Shown in pieces: positions 45,885 to 56,720 of a stretch of 64,000 nucleotides of DNA. Location of the stretch: positions 24,866,001-24,930,000 of the forward strand of contig BSBM01000753.1 in NCBI GenBank assembly GCA_027924585.1. Direction: 5' to 3'. The DNA is from Larix kaempferi (lineage: Eukaryota; Streptophyta; Pinopsida; Pinales; Pinaceae). The notes under the pieces were generated by a model. The model saw only the letters and a list, made by a program, of their open reading frames with translations. It was not told the origin of the DNA and did no database searches. Made by a program: the position numbers and the translations under genes. Numbering within the stretch: position 1 is the first letter of the stretch; each line of letters begins with the position of its first letter.

Positions 45885-48221
45885 TGCTTGCTATCAACCT
45901 GTCAAAGTGGGGATTTAAACAATGTTAGACCTCACTTCAACCAAAGAAATTCCACCTTTTGGGTTTCATTTGATGGTTTGGGTATGCATTTCCGCAGTCA
46001 CACTCTGCTATTGACACAGTGCGATGACGTCGCACTCCATGTTTTCAAGACTTGCGCTGAGTTGGTCTCGTTGTAGTTCCTAAAAGGGCAAACTGCGACA
46101 AGCCGAGGGCGCAATATCCCTCCACAAATCCATCAAAAAACTTAAAAAATGGACCTAAAATCAAAATGTAATCCACTACAATTTTGCTAGATGAAGTTTA
46201 GGCTTACCTGCTCCAAACGGTGGGTGAAATAGTGGCTCATAGCTCCCGGAATCGACAAGTGAAGTTTTGGCTCTAAATTGGCACTTCTTCTCCCAAATTG
46301 GCAAATGAAACAATGGTGACTATATTTGACCCATTTTTCTCTTTATAAATTAAATAGAATATTCATTTTTTAAATATTTGATGCTTTTAGGTCATTTGCT
46401 ATACTTTTAATCATCTTTGATCATATTTGGAATATCGGTTGACTATGTGACCTAGTTTCCAAGTGTGTAGGAGTTGTTAAGTGATATTTTGTGTTGTTTC
46501 TCGCATTACAACGGTCATCTCACGTATGGACAAATCCCTTGAATGTTTTGTCATTATTTTGCAACGGTTAGATTGTAATTATTTTATGATGATGAGCTTA
46601 CTATTTGTTTATTCTTGTGCTCTTATAACTATGAGAATAAGTACCGAGTTGCGATTTATCTCTTTTTCGGTCTCGTTAAACTCCCACGGAAAAGGATACC
46701 CCCTGGAGTCTACCTTTAAGCTCTTTTCAGGCTCTCAAAAAATTAAAAGATTTCCAAGAGAACTTGTCGCATTCGCTCTTGTTAAAGTATTTGAATGGTT
46801 GTCTTCCTGGTGATAGTTTACCCCTTTTTCGGACCAGAGGGCACTACTTACGAAAAAAGTATACTCCATCCAATCATGACTAGAAGAGTCCTCTCTCACG
46901 TTGTTTTACCCTTTTTCGGGCGATGAGGCTAACTTTATGAAAAAGGACCATTGGAGTCTTCTTTAGTTCTTTTCAAACTCTCTAAACATGAAATGACAAC
47001 TGAGTTTACCTTCTATGGACTCATTAAAATCTTACATTGAAGGGCCCGCCATGGGACGAACCCCTCCTATCCCAAGTTCGGAAAATATTTGGGATCAGAC
47101 TAATCTATGAGATGATCTATACCGAGAATCTGGTTACCCTCATCAACCTCATAAAAAACACATGAGGCACTCATCATTCATGATGGGGATAAAGTAAATT
47201 TTTTATGTTACACTCTTTGTTAGTGGCAGTACGTAGTCGTTCTTGATCATGGCACTCACCTGCATTTACATACTGTACTTGGGTCATCTATTTTTCCTTG
47301 AGTTTTACCTACTTCCTGAGTCTTGTTCCCTCATCAGTTGCATTAGGAGTTAGTGTTGTACTCGTCATGTCAATAATGCCATGTCATGCCATGCCCATGT
47401 TCAAGAATACATCCGCCATTTATCATCTGCAGTCAGTACACCCGCCACCATGTCGGCTTACTCTTAGTCAATCTTACATGTTACTATACCGTCCAATCTA
47501 CTCTACACATCTTTTGTCGTGTTTCATGTCGATTGATGGGGGATTCATCCTTGTCGACATCAACTCATCATTCGAGGATTGAATTTAGAAACCAACCAAG
47601 TACCTTGGCCCTGCATGCCTCAATGGCAGGTTACCTCGTTTTCAACATGAGTTTACATCATTGACTCTTGATTGAAAGATTTCGTCTTGCATTCGACTTC
47701 AACTCACTTATTCACGCTTGGTGATATGTACTGTGATACCTTGGGAATCATTGACATTAATGGTGATCTCCCTCGTGCTTGTTAACGGTTTACATCAGTG
47801 ACCGGTAATCAAGTGGTTTCTACCATGTTCGACGTCAAGACCTTTGTAATCACATGGATAGATTCGTATCATTGCAAGTTCAGCTTGAAGACCCTGGGAA
47901 GTCATATTTTACCCAGTTTGTGATGGAGTTTGTATTGAGTTATATCACATGGATCCACATTTGTATTGGTCGTGGATGTGCTATCATCTAATCATGGATC
48001 TACGCATGTGTCTAGTAGCCATGATTGTGTTCAATGGTCATTACTACCATGGATCTGCATTGTATTGTTCGGCAGCCATGTTGTGAGTCATTTTGAGACT
48101 GTGTACTTAGATTCAGTTGTACTGCAGTAGCGTCCTTCATCCGACAAAGTCCATTTCCATTCCTTCTATCAAAGCACTTCACCTATCTCTCTTCAACATC
48201 TTCATGCTTTGAGGGGCATTC
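45885..48221 (+). other. Element D 3' untranslated region with decayed repeats
   Basis: No gene. Around 46660-46990 the words 'ctttttcgg', 'gaaaaggata' and 'tggagtct(a/t)c' recur three times with about 120-bp spacing. Around 47860-48080 'catggatc(c/t)(a/g)c' with 'tgtattg' recurs. The purine tract gaggggcattc (48211-48221) lies before the right LTR. Confidence 0.6.
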
Positions 48222-49126
48222 TGTTACACCTAAAATCTTCCCATCATGAGATTCAGTGTATATACCCCTGGATTTACCTTGACTGAGTGATTGACCTGGA
48301 AGGATTTGTACCCATTTGGACTAGGTTTTGAGAGGTCGTCGCAAGTTGCACTCATGCAACATGCGACGTCGCAGCTTGTTCTATTACAGGGTGCGCCGAT
48401 GTCAGTTAATAGATAAAAATAGCCCTTCGAGCCCCTTCTCGAAGCTTTCTAACTTGGTTCCCTATCCCTGACCTATTGGGAGAGCAGGCACTCGATTCCT
48501 AACACCTTGGAAGGATCCCTTAAGCCTCTCCTATCATATCTCAACCTATCCTATCCATACGCTATCCACTTAGTCCTATTTAAATGAAGCTCACTCCCAT
48601 CCCAAAGGAGGAAGTCTATGGTACTCTTATGCTGGTGAAATCAAGCCCAATAGATCTAAAACTCTAGCTTGGGGAACATCCACTTCTCTCTAGGAGCTTT
48701 GGAATAGCTTGTCGGAAGGAGCTTGTAGCGTTAAGGCTACGGTTGTAATCCTCTTTTCTATTGTACTCCTCACTTTTTAATACAGTTAATTTAATTGCTT
48801 TCCATAAATGTTGTCACCTCGATGATGTTTAGAGTTTTCCTCCTTAACTGTTAACTTAGATCTATCATATGAGATATATGCTTTCACTTCTCGTGGTCTG
48901 TTATATGTTGAACAGGGTTTATCTACCTGCGATCTGGCAGCATTGGAGCATTGGATCAACGAAGGAGAAAGAGATCTAAAAATATAAGGTAAACGACCTA
49001 CTCTTTCATTTGTATTTCTATATGATCTAGGAAAGTGTTTTATGTTCTGTCTTATTTGTTCTAGACTTACGTTAAGCTAGGGAGATCAGGCCTTGAGTCC
49101 ACTCTCAGTAGATTGTCCCCAAAACA
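48222..49126 (+). repeat. Element D right LTR
   Basis: 905 bp, TGTTACACC to CCCAAAACA, the same length as 27072-27976. It is followed by the right target duplication ACATC (49127-49131). Confidence 0.92.
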
Positions 49127-49131
49127 ACATC

Positions 49132-49711
49132 ACATCATGGTGATCAAGAATCACATGACCCTGTGCCCCCTCATGATCCTGATCAGCCATCACATGACAC
49201 CTTTCCCTCTCACATTGAAAGTATAATTGGGAGTTGCAGTGGGGTTGGAAGGGGTGGAAATTTTCTAGAGGATTGTGCAGTTGTTTCTATAGAAGAAGAG
49301 ATTGGGAACTCGATCCCTAGTCGGAGAGTTAGAGAGCGTGTCACTAACATAATCAAGTCATATTTTGAACAACATTAAATGATGGAACAACCTCAAATCC
49401 TACATGGGTTGATCAAACACAAAAAATTGAAATGTTCCACAAAGTTGTTGGGTTTTCAAGATGTTAAAACAAAAAAGACATGCGATAATGCAATAGAAAA
49501 TGTAAGAACTGCATTATCTTCGTTTGGAAAATCAAGAAACAATGATACCCGAGATACTCATAGGGAAATTATAAGGGTTGTTGTGGCACAAATAACTGTT
49601 GGTCACCCTATATGTCAGTTAATTAAAGCTAAAACACAGAATGGTCAATATAAATTGTCAAACCCAGGAAGGTCTTTTATTTCAAAGGCAATAAGCACAA
49701 TCTATGCATAA
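49132..49711 (+). pseudogene. Gene F exon 2 continued
   Basis: Continues from 27071 in frame: HHGDQESHDPVPPHD, an acidic His/Asp/Pro-rich stretch, then GVGRGGNFLEDCAVV, RRVRERVTNIIKSYFEQH. A TAA stop at 49376 follows. The same frame is open again at once (MMEQPQILHGL) and goes on with KCSTKLLGFQDVKTKKTCDN, IIRVVVAQITVGHPICQLI and SNPGRSFISKAISTIYA. This middle part resembles the helical N-terminal region of transposase-like plant proteins. I infer one stop mutation rather than two genes. Confidence 0.65.
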
Positions 49712-51008
49712 ACAGATCAAGCAGTTAATTTACTAAGTGCAGATAATAACCCTACCTATGTACCCAGCCAACTCATTCCATAAGAACACTAATCTAATTC
49801 ATACATCTAAGAATCCAAAGTGAAACAACTTCCCTACAAAAATCAACCCAGCAAGTTAATGATCTAATAATGAAATGGAACTAGATTACTTTTTCAAGAA
49901 GTTAAATCCTATAATTATCAAACTACAGCATTCAATCTTTACCAAAATGATCTATCCAGTAGCTATTGTAATTCTACCATTATTTGTCTAATCTATGAAT
50001 GCAATTGAAGATACAACAACAACTAGAATTAAAACACAAGCTTGAACTCTAACTGATAATTACTGGAAATCCTAGAAAACATAAACAACTAGAAGATAAT
50101 TGGAATTGAGCTTGGCTGTCACAGCTGATTAAAACACACATGCAATTAAATAAATTATCCTACACAGTCGACTATCACACCACTCTGTTACAGCTATTCA
50201 AGATGCGATTATAAACTACTAGAAAGAAAAGTTAATCTCTGTTACAGCTACCAATAATATCTACAATCATTCCACATCACACAACAGAAGTAAAACTAAA
50301 CTACTCTACCTACTTAAACTAGCTATTTCTGTGAGAAGGCGGGCCCTGGACTTCTAACAGAGATGCCAAGAGTCACAGCAAATTAAGACACATAAATGAA
50401 GAACTCTGCTCTCATATTAATGATGGAATATCGTGAGTCTCAGTGCTCTGTTACAACTTACACAAAGTGGTGATTGTCCAACGCTATGCTATGAGAGCCT
50501 TATGGAATTTATACAAGGAAATACAGTTTCAGATCCACTAAAATCGCGCAAAAATGAAGATATATGATCTTCATGCTGCGGAGTTACAGCTAATTGATAC
50601 AGTCGTATTAAACAGGGATGTTAATTGTGAAAGATGTTGTTGCTCTGATAGTTAATGGATCAACAGACTCAGCAGCTAGAATACCACCTATCTGTCGCAG
50701 CTAGGCTCTACTTCAGTGGAATCTGTTACAGTCAGGATCTGTTACAACTTGCGTGGAGGATGCGTTGTCCCTTGGAGTATGAGGAGTTGGTGCTTTGAAG
50801 AGTAACAGCTGGCACTACTGGGCTGATACACCTGCGCTTTAGATTTTAACTAAATGAACTCACAAATGTTAGCATAAACCAAAGGTTAGGATTCACAACC
50901 ATAACAATCTTAGGCATAGTTAACTGAAACAATAATGACTTATACCTTGTAAGGATTGTTGATTGATTTGGAAAAAGGGCATGTATATGGTTTACAAAAG
51001 TAAAGTAA
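49712..51008. mobile_element. Unidentified insertion X inside gene F
   Basis: Coding sense stops at about 49711 and resumes at about 51009. The 1.3 kb between has no open frame or recognised ends. It contains the word TCTGTTACA(G/A)CT or close variants at about 50185, 50238, 50446, 50715 and 50730, and related 'gttacagct' or 'taacagctg' words near 50583 and 50802. 'tatgca' at the left edge and 'tttgca' at the right edge might be remnants of a target duplication. It could be a solo LTR or, less likely, a long intron. I did not identify it. Confidence 0.4.
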
Positions 51009-51769
51009 AATTTTGCAAAATGATGAAATAGGTATGATTAAAAAGGGACATTTCCAGGGCCCAACAAGCACCTCAAGAAATCAAATGGTATCAGTAATGG
51101 CATCATTCCTCAATGTTTCAAAAAGAACATTGCTCAAATATACTAAATTCAGGGTCTCGATAGATGAAAATGATGAAGTTTCTTGTTGGGCTCTTATTTG
51201 TAGCGAACCCTATCGAGGCAGGATGGCAGCAGATTAGAGAGAAGGTGATAGAGTTTTGGGATAACCATTCTTGTGCTATTCCATATCGAAAGCATGTCCT
51301 GCGACAATGTTTATCCAGAGGCATTTATCAAGAGCACTATAAGCATGTGATGGAGATGACGGGAGTTGCACTTTATGAGGAATTCCAAGAAACCAATCCT
51401 GGTGTTCAAATATCATTTAGCATGTTCAACAAATTGAAGCCGTGGTATATTAGGCCAAATACGATTCACGACACTTGTTGTTGTTGATACCACATCGAAT
51501 TTGAACTATACTATGACACATTTTTAGATTTTTGAAAAAGGCACTGGAACGATGTACTAGCTCCTCACACAGTGTGATATTTTATTTGTATGATACTATG
51601 CAACAGGAATCCTGAACACGTGTTTTTCAATAAGAGGTGTGTAGGTGGGAGAAAATTCCATGAATGCGGTGATTTGACATTGTTCCATAGGAACTTTCCT
51701 ATCGATCCAACACACCATGGATTGTCAGATATCACAGTTAAGTGGAAGAGGTACGAGTATGTCTCCATG
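51009..51769 (+). pseudogene. Gene F middle part, transposase-like
   Basis: Frames give KNDEIGMIKKGHFQGPTSTS-like text (start as QNDEIG), MVSVMASFLNVSKRTLLKYT, then after a frame change near 51200 GWQQIREKVIEFWDNHS, RKHVLRQCLSRGIYQEHYKH and SFSMFNKLKPWYIRP. A Cys/His group follows (TIHDTCCC, stop, YHIEFELYYDTF) and another after it (CNRNPEHVFFNKRCVGGRKF, HECGDLTLFHR). It ends ITVKWKRYEYVSM, cut by element E at 51769. Order (helical part, Cys/His cluster, then the acidic domain after E) is what I would expect of a DDE-type transposase. The family is not certain. Confidence 0.65.
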
Positions 51770-54311
51770 TGTAACGCCCCATATTTTGACTAGGCATGTT
51801 TATGAGTTAGACACCTTTCACTTTATTGCTTGTTGTCTATTTGACTCAGCTAGATAGCGTGAACTATATTTTCGGCATGATAGACATGATGATATATTGC
51901 TACTGTGTTAATGATGTTACTATATTCATGCAGTTATTAAGTTATGATTATCATGAGATTCTTTTATTCCATAATGACAGTGTATGATTGATAATCGTCC
52001 TGGAGGAAATGTGATCTATATAATGTGGTAATTATGCTGTGATTGATTTAATGATTTTATGTGATGAAATAAATGATGCTGACAATATGGATCAGACAAT
52101 GATAGAATGGAAAATATATGTTTTAGCGTTGTCGTTGATGAAATGTAAAATATATGGTGTTGTACGAGGATGCCACCCTATGATGAAATTGATAGAACTG
52201 TTATATTCTGTACATACCTGTGATGAAATTGTGATGTGAAATAAAATGATGTTGATGATATGGATCAATTGGTAATCAAATGGAAATGCTTGTTATAAAA
52301 GGTGTATCTTGCGGAATACTAACCTACAGGACACCAGGGCTATGGGAAAGCCGGGTACTTGATCTGATATACGGAGAAGAACCTGTCCATGCAGTAAACC
52401 TTAACAACCCAAAATTGATGAAACGATGACATAGACCGATAATCTCGAGAGCAGCAGAGTATGATTTGATAAGGGCGTAGGCCCAGTATGTTGAGAGGGA
52501 TGGATGTGTTGCCCACCCTATGTTCCTATGATACCCGAGATCGTGGGAGGGCCGTGCTGAGACACGCTCCCCATGTATGTGTGATGACGATGGTCGGATG
52601 CCTGCTAGGAGAGGATAGGTCCGCTTTCTGTTCAGTCGACGCTATCGCTCTCAAGTTCTATGTGGTCAGGTCGTTGAGTCCGATAGCCACTTTTATACTA
52701 GCAGAGGAAGGACAGGGAGGTTGTGGCAGTAGGTTAACGATAGGAGGATATGATAGTTAGTACTGTTGAGGGTTGGGCATTCATTGACCTGGAGTTAGTG
52801 GTAGTAGGTAGCCTTCCTTGTACCTGATTGATTGAACAAACGTAATCATAAAAGCAATGAAATGGAATCTTAAAGGTTAATTGATAAAAGAAATGATGAT
52901 GTTTTAGTAATATTACGATGAATGTGTACTTGTTCGGTTTGCATAAAGTATTATGAATATTAGTTAGCTGATATGCATAGGATATATATATGACATATGT
53001 TTATAGTACATGTCTGTCTTGTGCATACGCTGGCCACGCATGCACATTATGCACATGCGCAATAGTATTGGTTTACAACATACTTATCAAGATTTAACAA
53101 TGTTATAAGTATCATAGGTAACTCAATTAAGTATTTACTGAATGACTTAATTAGTAAAAGATTGTCAAGTTCCAATGTGTAAAAGAAGTTAATTAGTCTT
53201 TGTGTGTGAACATGGTAATGAACGATTAAAATAAGTGTCATTAATTGCAAGTATCCTCAAGTGAAGGTGTCCTCGATATGAAGTATAAAAGTTAAACATT
53301 AATAATGGAAGAGTGTGCTATATAATTGTTGATCATGATGAATTAAATCATTAAAGTATATTCCATAATTATACCCCGAAGTACTATGTTGACACTTATC
53401 GAATAAACCAATAAACATTTCTAATTTCCATTCACAATTAATTTAATTTCTATTATTATTAATTATTATGTTATTATGGTTAATATTTAATTAATGATAA
53501 TAATCTTTATATAAAGCATAGTGGGTTGAATAATTAAATAAATAAATTTTCTTGTGATTAATTAACGGAATCATTCCAAGTAAATAAAATGGAGTTGTTA
53601 AATGAATTATTAAATAATCCTACTGCTCAAAAGAAAATTGGATGATTTAAAATAATATATATATAATCCACCTTTTTACCTTAAAAAGGGGATGCATTAA
53701 TGATTAGTACTTGCAAGACCACGACAGCTAGGGCGGTGGAGTGATAAGGAAGTTTGACTTTGGAAGGAGGTGGATTCCTATAAAGAGGAGAGTTAACAAA
53801 GTAGTAAGGGGGATTTTGTGGGAGAACTGTGAGGTTGATTTTGTGAAAAGGAGGAATGCCGAGGAGGGGGTTAACTCGAAGCTTTGAGGAGGTGGGAAAC
53901 TCAAATGAAAAGACTGAGGAGGGGGTTAACTCAGCAAAGGATTACCATGGAAAGGTTCGATGGAAAGCTGCTGTCGGGATTATCGGTCTGTGGGCTCGGG
54001 GGCTAGGAAATCCGTTGATTTCCTAGGGTCAGCACGATAATAGCTGATCGGCAGGGTGGACACATCATTTTGGGTTGCTAAGGTAACCTACAGAACCCAC
54101 TACAGGAACCTTCTTACCTTGCTGCAAATCGACGGATTCAGGTATTTTTCTGAACCAGCTTAAATAGAAGGTATTTTGCTGTTATTTTTCCAAGTTATGC
54201 ATGTCAACGGAATAGAGTAGAATGAAAAGATTTAGGTCATATTTGCTTAAATTGCAGAGATATCTAGTCATTTAGATAACAGAGACCCAGTGCCCTGTTT
54301 AGGGCACTACA
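51770..54311 (+). repeat. Element E left LTR
   Basis: 2542 bp, TGTAACGCCCC to GGGCACTACA. It contains the open frame 52488-52760, which is repeated in the other LTR but has no gene-like features. A 7-bp hairpin (GTGCCCT-GTTT-AGGGCAC, 54290-54307) lies four bases before its end. Confidence 0.93.
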
Positions 54312-54314
54312 TTT

Positions 54315-54325
54315 TGTATCAGAGC
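54315..54325 (+). promoter_or_regulatory. Element E primer binding site
   Basis: TGTATCAGAGC, three bases after the LTR, is the initiator tRNA-Met type core (TGGTATCAGAGC) less one G. Confidence 0.7.
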
Positions 54326-55100
54326 CGAGGCTCAAACCCTGAGACCTTAGGGCCTAACTACGCCTGGAATTTTAGTGAAATTTACCTGAAAATAACAAAC
54401 CAATATGATGGCGGCAAAAGGGAGATAACTTGAGGAGCCCTTCCCATGTAATTACAATGCAGAAATATAACTGCGTAGGAAACTAACACATATTATGTTC
54501 AAAGTTTATTTCAAAACCCTGGCATGATTAAATTGCATCCTACAGGATATATATAAAGGACCAACTGAAACTTAGTTCTGAGAACTATATTATGCGCTAT
54601 ATAATCACAATTACTAAATCAAATTTTGACAGTGCCTTAAGCTTGTAAAAGGGGTTCAACCCTGTAACTTCTTGAAACTCCAAATTAACAAATTTTTACA
54701 TATTATCCAAGGTTAGCTGTTAAAATTTGATAAACATATTCACCACCGGAAGTTACAAAAGAAATATAAACGCTGATTATTAACATAAAAAAAAAAAATG
54801 GAGTTAACCCCGAAAAGCAACAATTATTGCAATTTAACAAAAATTTATTGGATTTAAATCGAATCGCAACTATTTAACTTGAAATTCTATAAGATAGCTT
54901 TTAGTGGCTCCATCTGCTCAATTTAGACTGAAATAATGATATTTAAAGTCTGTATTGGGTCAAATTAGCCTGAAGTAATGATATTTAACCTAAAATCGCA
55001 AAAATGTTACCTATAGGCTAAAATTAAAAGAGGTTAACCTGAAACTAAGTGCGGTTCAACTGCAATCGCGACAATTTGACCTGAAATTGTGCAATTTAAA
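54326..55100. other. Element E interior, AT-rich part
   Basis: No gene seen. Words such as 'ttgacctgaaat(t/c)' and 'atttaacctaaaatcgc' recur through about 54880-55120, an old diffuse repeat. Confidence 0.45.
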
Positions 55101-55101
55101 C

Positions 55102-55500
55102 TTAAGTTCTCCAATTCAAACTAAAATAGCTACAGTCTGATATTTTATTCTGCTGTTCAAACACCCTAACTATAAAGTTAATCTTGAAATGTAATTTGCT
55201 ATCGCTTGCAGAAACTCTCCTGTAATTCTTTGCACTTCCTGCCTCTCCTTCCAAGATCGCGTCCACAGTGAATACAGATATTACAGCGTCAGCCTTTAAA
55301 CCCTTTTCTTCTTTCAGCTTAAGGTTCTCAATTCGTGGCAAATGAAGAACACTGAACTATTCTCCAGACGAGAAGTCAAATAGCCGGCCTTTCTGAATAA
55401 TCTTTCGTCCAAAATCTCACAGCTAGCCAAATCAATAGCCGCAGAAGAGATAATTACCGTGCAAAATCCGCTATAGTGGGAAACAAAGAGGATCCTTAAC
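55102..55500 (-). pseudogene. Unrecognised coding-like fragment downstream of the RZ-1 relic
   Basis: The minus-strand frame 55341-55102 reads MPRIENLKLKEEKGLKADAV, then AILEGEAGSAKNY. It has balanced composition and higher GC than its surroundings. A different frame just upstream (about 55440-55340) gives AIDLASCEILDERLF. I do not know the source. It may be 3' sequence of the captured gene or another captured piece. Confidence 0.35.
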
Positions 55501-55520
55501 CAATCGAATTGGTTTCTCGT

Positions 55521-56030
55521 TTAAATGATGATGCTACTGCTGTTACTGCGAGCACCGCCACTGCCATAAGGACCACCATGCGCACCATCAAATTCAAGCG
55601 CCCAGCTCGATAAATTTTCTTCCTTCCGTTCCCAGCCCAAGCTTAATGCCGAGAGCCTAATGTCCAGGTCGACCACATTTAAAGCAATACGAACGACCTG
55701 GGGCTCTGTCACCATAATCCGCTCTCCCGGAATGGTATCCACCGCCATACCCATAATCGGAATCCCCCCCTATCTTAGGTTACGCTTATTTGACAGATAT
55801 GCTTCGACCATTTAATTCCCTCCCATGCAATTCACTAATGGCAGATTCCATGGACCGCAGATCTCCAAAAGTCACAAGGCGAAAGCCATGTGGACGATCA
55901 GTTTTCGATCCAACATAACCTGAGCATCCACGAATTTGCCGAAATGGCTGGAAGTGCTCTCGAGTTCTCTGTCCGATGTATCCCAGGAAATCCCTCCAAC
56001 AAATACACGGTACACCTCCTTGCCAGACAT
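55521..56030 (-). pseudogene. Captured RZ-1-type RNA-binding protein gene (RRM plus CCHC zinc knuckle)
   Basis: From the ATG at 56030: MSGKEVYRVFVGGISWDTSD, with RNP2-like VFVGGIS, then FGKFVDAQVMLDRK. A one-base frame change near 55900 leads to RPHGFRLVTFGDLRSMESAI (RNP1 region) and HGRELNGRSISVK, then two stops, GYGGGYHSGRADYGD, and the zinc knuckle SYCFKCGRPGH with a stop where Trp stands in the family (GHWAREC). A short Gly-rich tail ends at 55521. This is the order of plant RZ-1 nuclear RNA-binding proteins (RRM, CCHC, Gly/Arg-rich tail), which act on RNA and splicing. It has no clear intron. It lies inside element E, opposite to its direction, so it is a captured, decayed host gene. Confidence 0.82.
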
Positions 56031-56229
56031 TATCACTTCCAGCAGCAACTCTTGCACGAATATTCTACTACGAACGTCACCTGCAGTATCCTGGAATTTT
56101 ATTTTTATTTACCTTACAGTTCGGCCGGCAAAAGGCCGTATTCCAACTCTAACCCTAGTGATTCCTCCTCTCTCTTCTCGCTATGCTTCGGCTTGGTTGC
56201 TCCTCACCGTAGGCACCATAAGCATCACC

Positions 56230-56310
56230 ACCAGCTCCGCCTACAGAGCCACCAAAACCTCCTGCACTCCTATATGGGTTGCCACCGTAACCTGTTGGCC
56301 CATAAACTTA
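56230..56310 (-). pseudogene. Gly-rich protein fragment upstream of the RZ-1 relic
   Basis: The minus strand gives YGPTGYGGNPYRSAGGFGGS, then GGAGGDAYGAYG, like the C-terminal tail of a glycine-rich RNA-binding protein. It lies before the RZ-1 start codon, on the same strand, so the normal order (RRM first, tail last) is reversed. It may be the tail of a second copy in tandem, or the result of rearranged capture. Confidence 0.6.
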
Positions 56311-56399
56311 ACATTAAAATTTGATTACGAATAAGAGAATAAGAAAAGGTGAAACCCTGGCGCAGCTCCTGAACGGAACACAGTAAATTTATTGGGCTA

Positions 56400-56720
56400 A
56401 GCCCTAGCTCTCAACACCTCGAGCTCGCTCTCGAGCATACCGTCAACGCCTAATAATAACCTCGTTCACTTCCTTAAATAGGGTATAGTGGACGCCACAT
56501 TAAGCGGTTTCCGCGTTGCCCCTTAAGCGGTTTACCATACCATTTCCTTGTATGCGGACGTATGAGAGGGGGACGCGTGTGATGGCGGTATTCTTACCGT
56601 AACCACCAACCACCCGTATCGGGCGAGCAAGTTGCCGACGCGGAGTGAGGGAGAGCCGTCGATCTCCCTCTACGGCTCTTGCTACCCTCCAATGGAAAAA
56701 AAAAACACACAACTTAAACA
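56400..56720. other. GC- and CpG-richer patch in element E
   Basis: Contains 'ctcgagctcgctctcgagc', 'cccgtatcgggcgagcaag' and 'gccgacgcggag', against an AT-rich background. On the minus strand CTATTTAAGG near 56475 could be a TATA box. It might be the promoter side of the captured gene. The open frame 56500-56721 has no recognised content. Confidence 0.4.

Larger units (their letters stand above)
27072..49126 (+). mobile_element. Element D: large Ty3/gypsy retrotransposon (Tat/Ogre-like features)
   Basis: Two 905-bp LTRs bound an interior with gypsy gag, protease, RT, RNase H and integrase in gypsy order, an extra RNase H after integrase, an antisense ORF, and a long 3' untranslated part. 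Removing nested element C leaves about 15.4 kb. Target duplication is ACGTC/ACATC (one change). By eye the LTRs differ at about 60 sites (6-7%), and the frames are broken many times, so it is old and dead. Large size, a second RNase H and an antisense ORF are known for the Tat/Ogre branch of plant gypsy elements. Assignment to that branch is inference. Confidence 0.9.

Noticed and set aside
47298-47664. Overlapping plus-strand frames in the 3' part of element D
   Set aside because: Two frames overlap over the same bases without motifs, in the long 3' untranslated region; chance open frames are likely.
52488-52760. 90-codon frame in the left LTR of E, also present at 61745-62017
   Set aside because: Conserved only because both LTRs are near-identical copies. 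No domain, and LTRs normally do not encode proteins. Worth a look only if many E-type LTRs keep it open.
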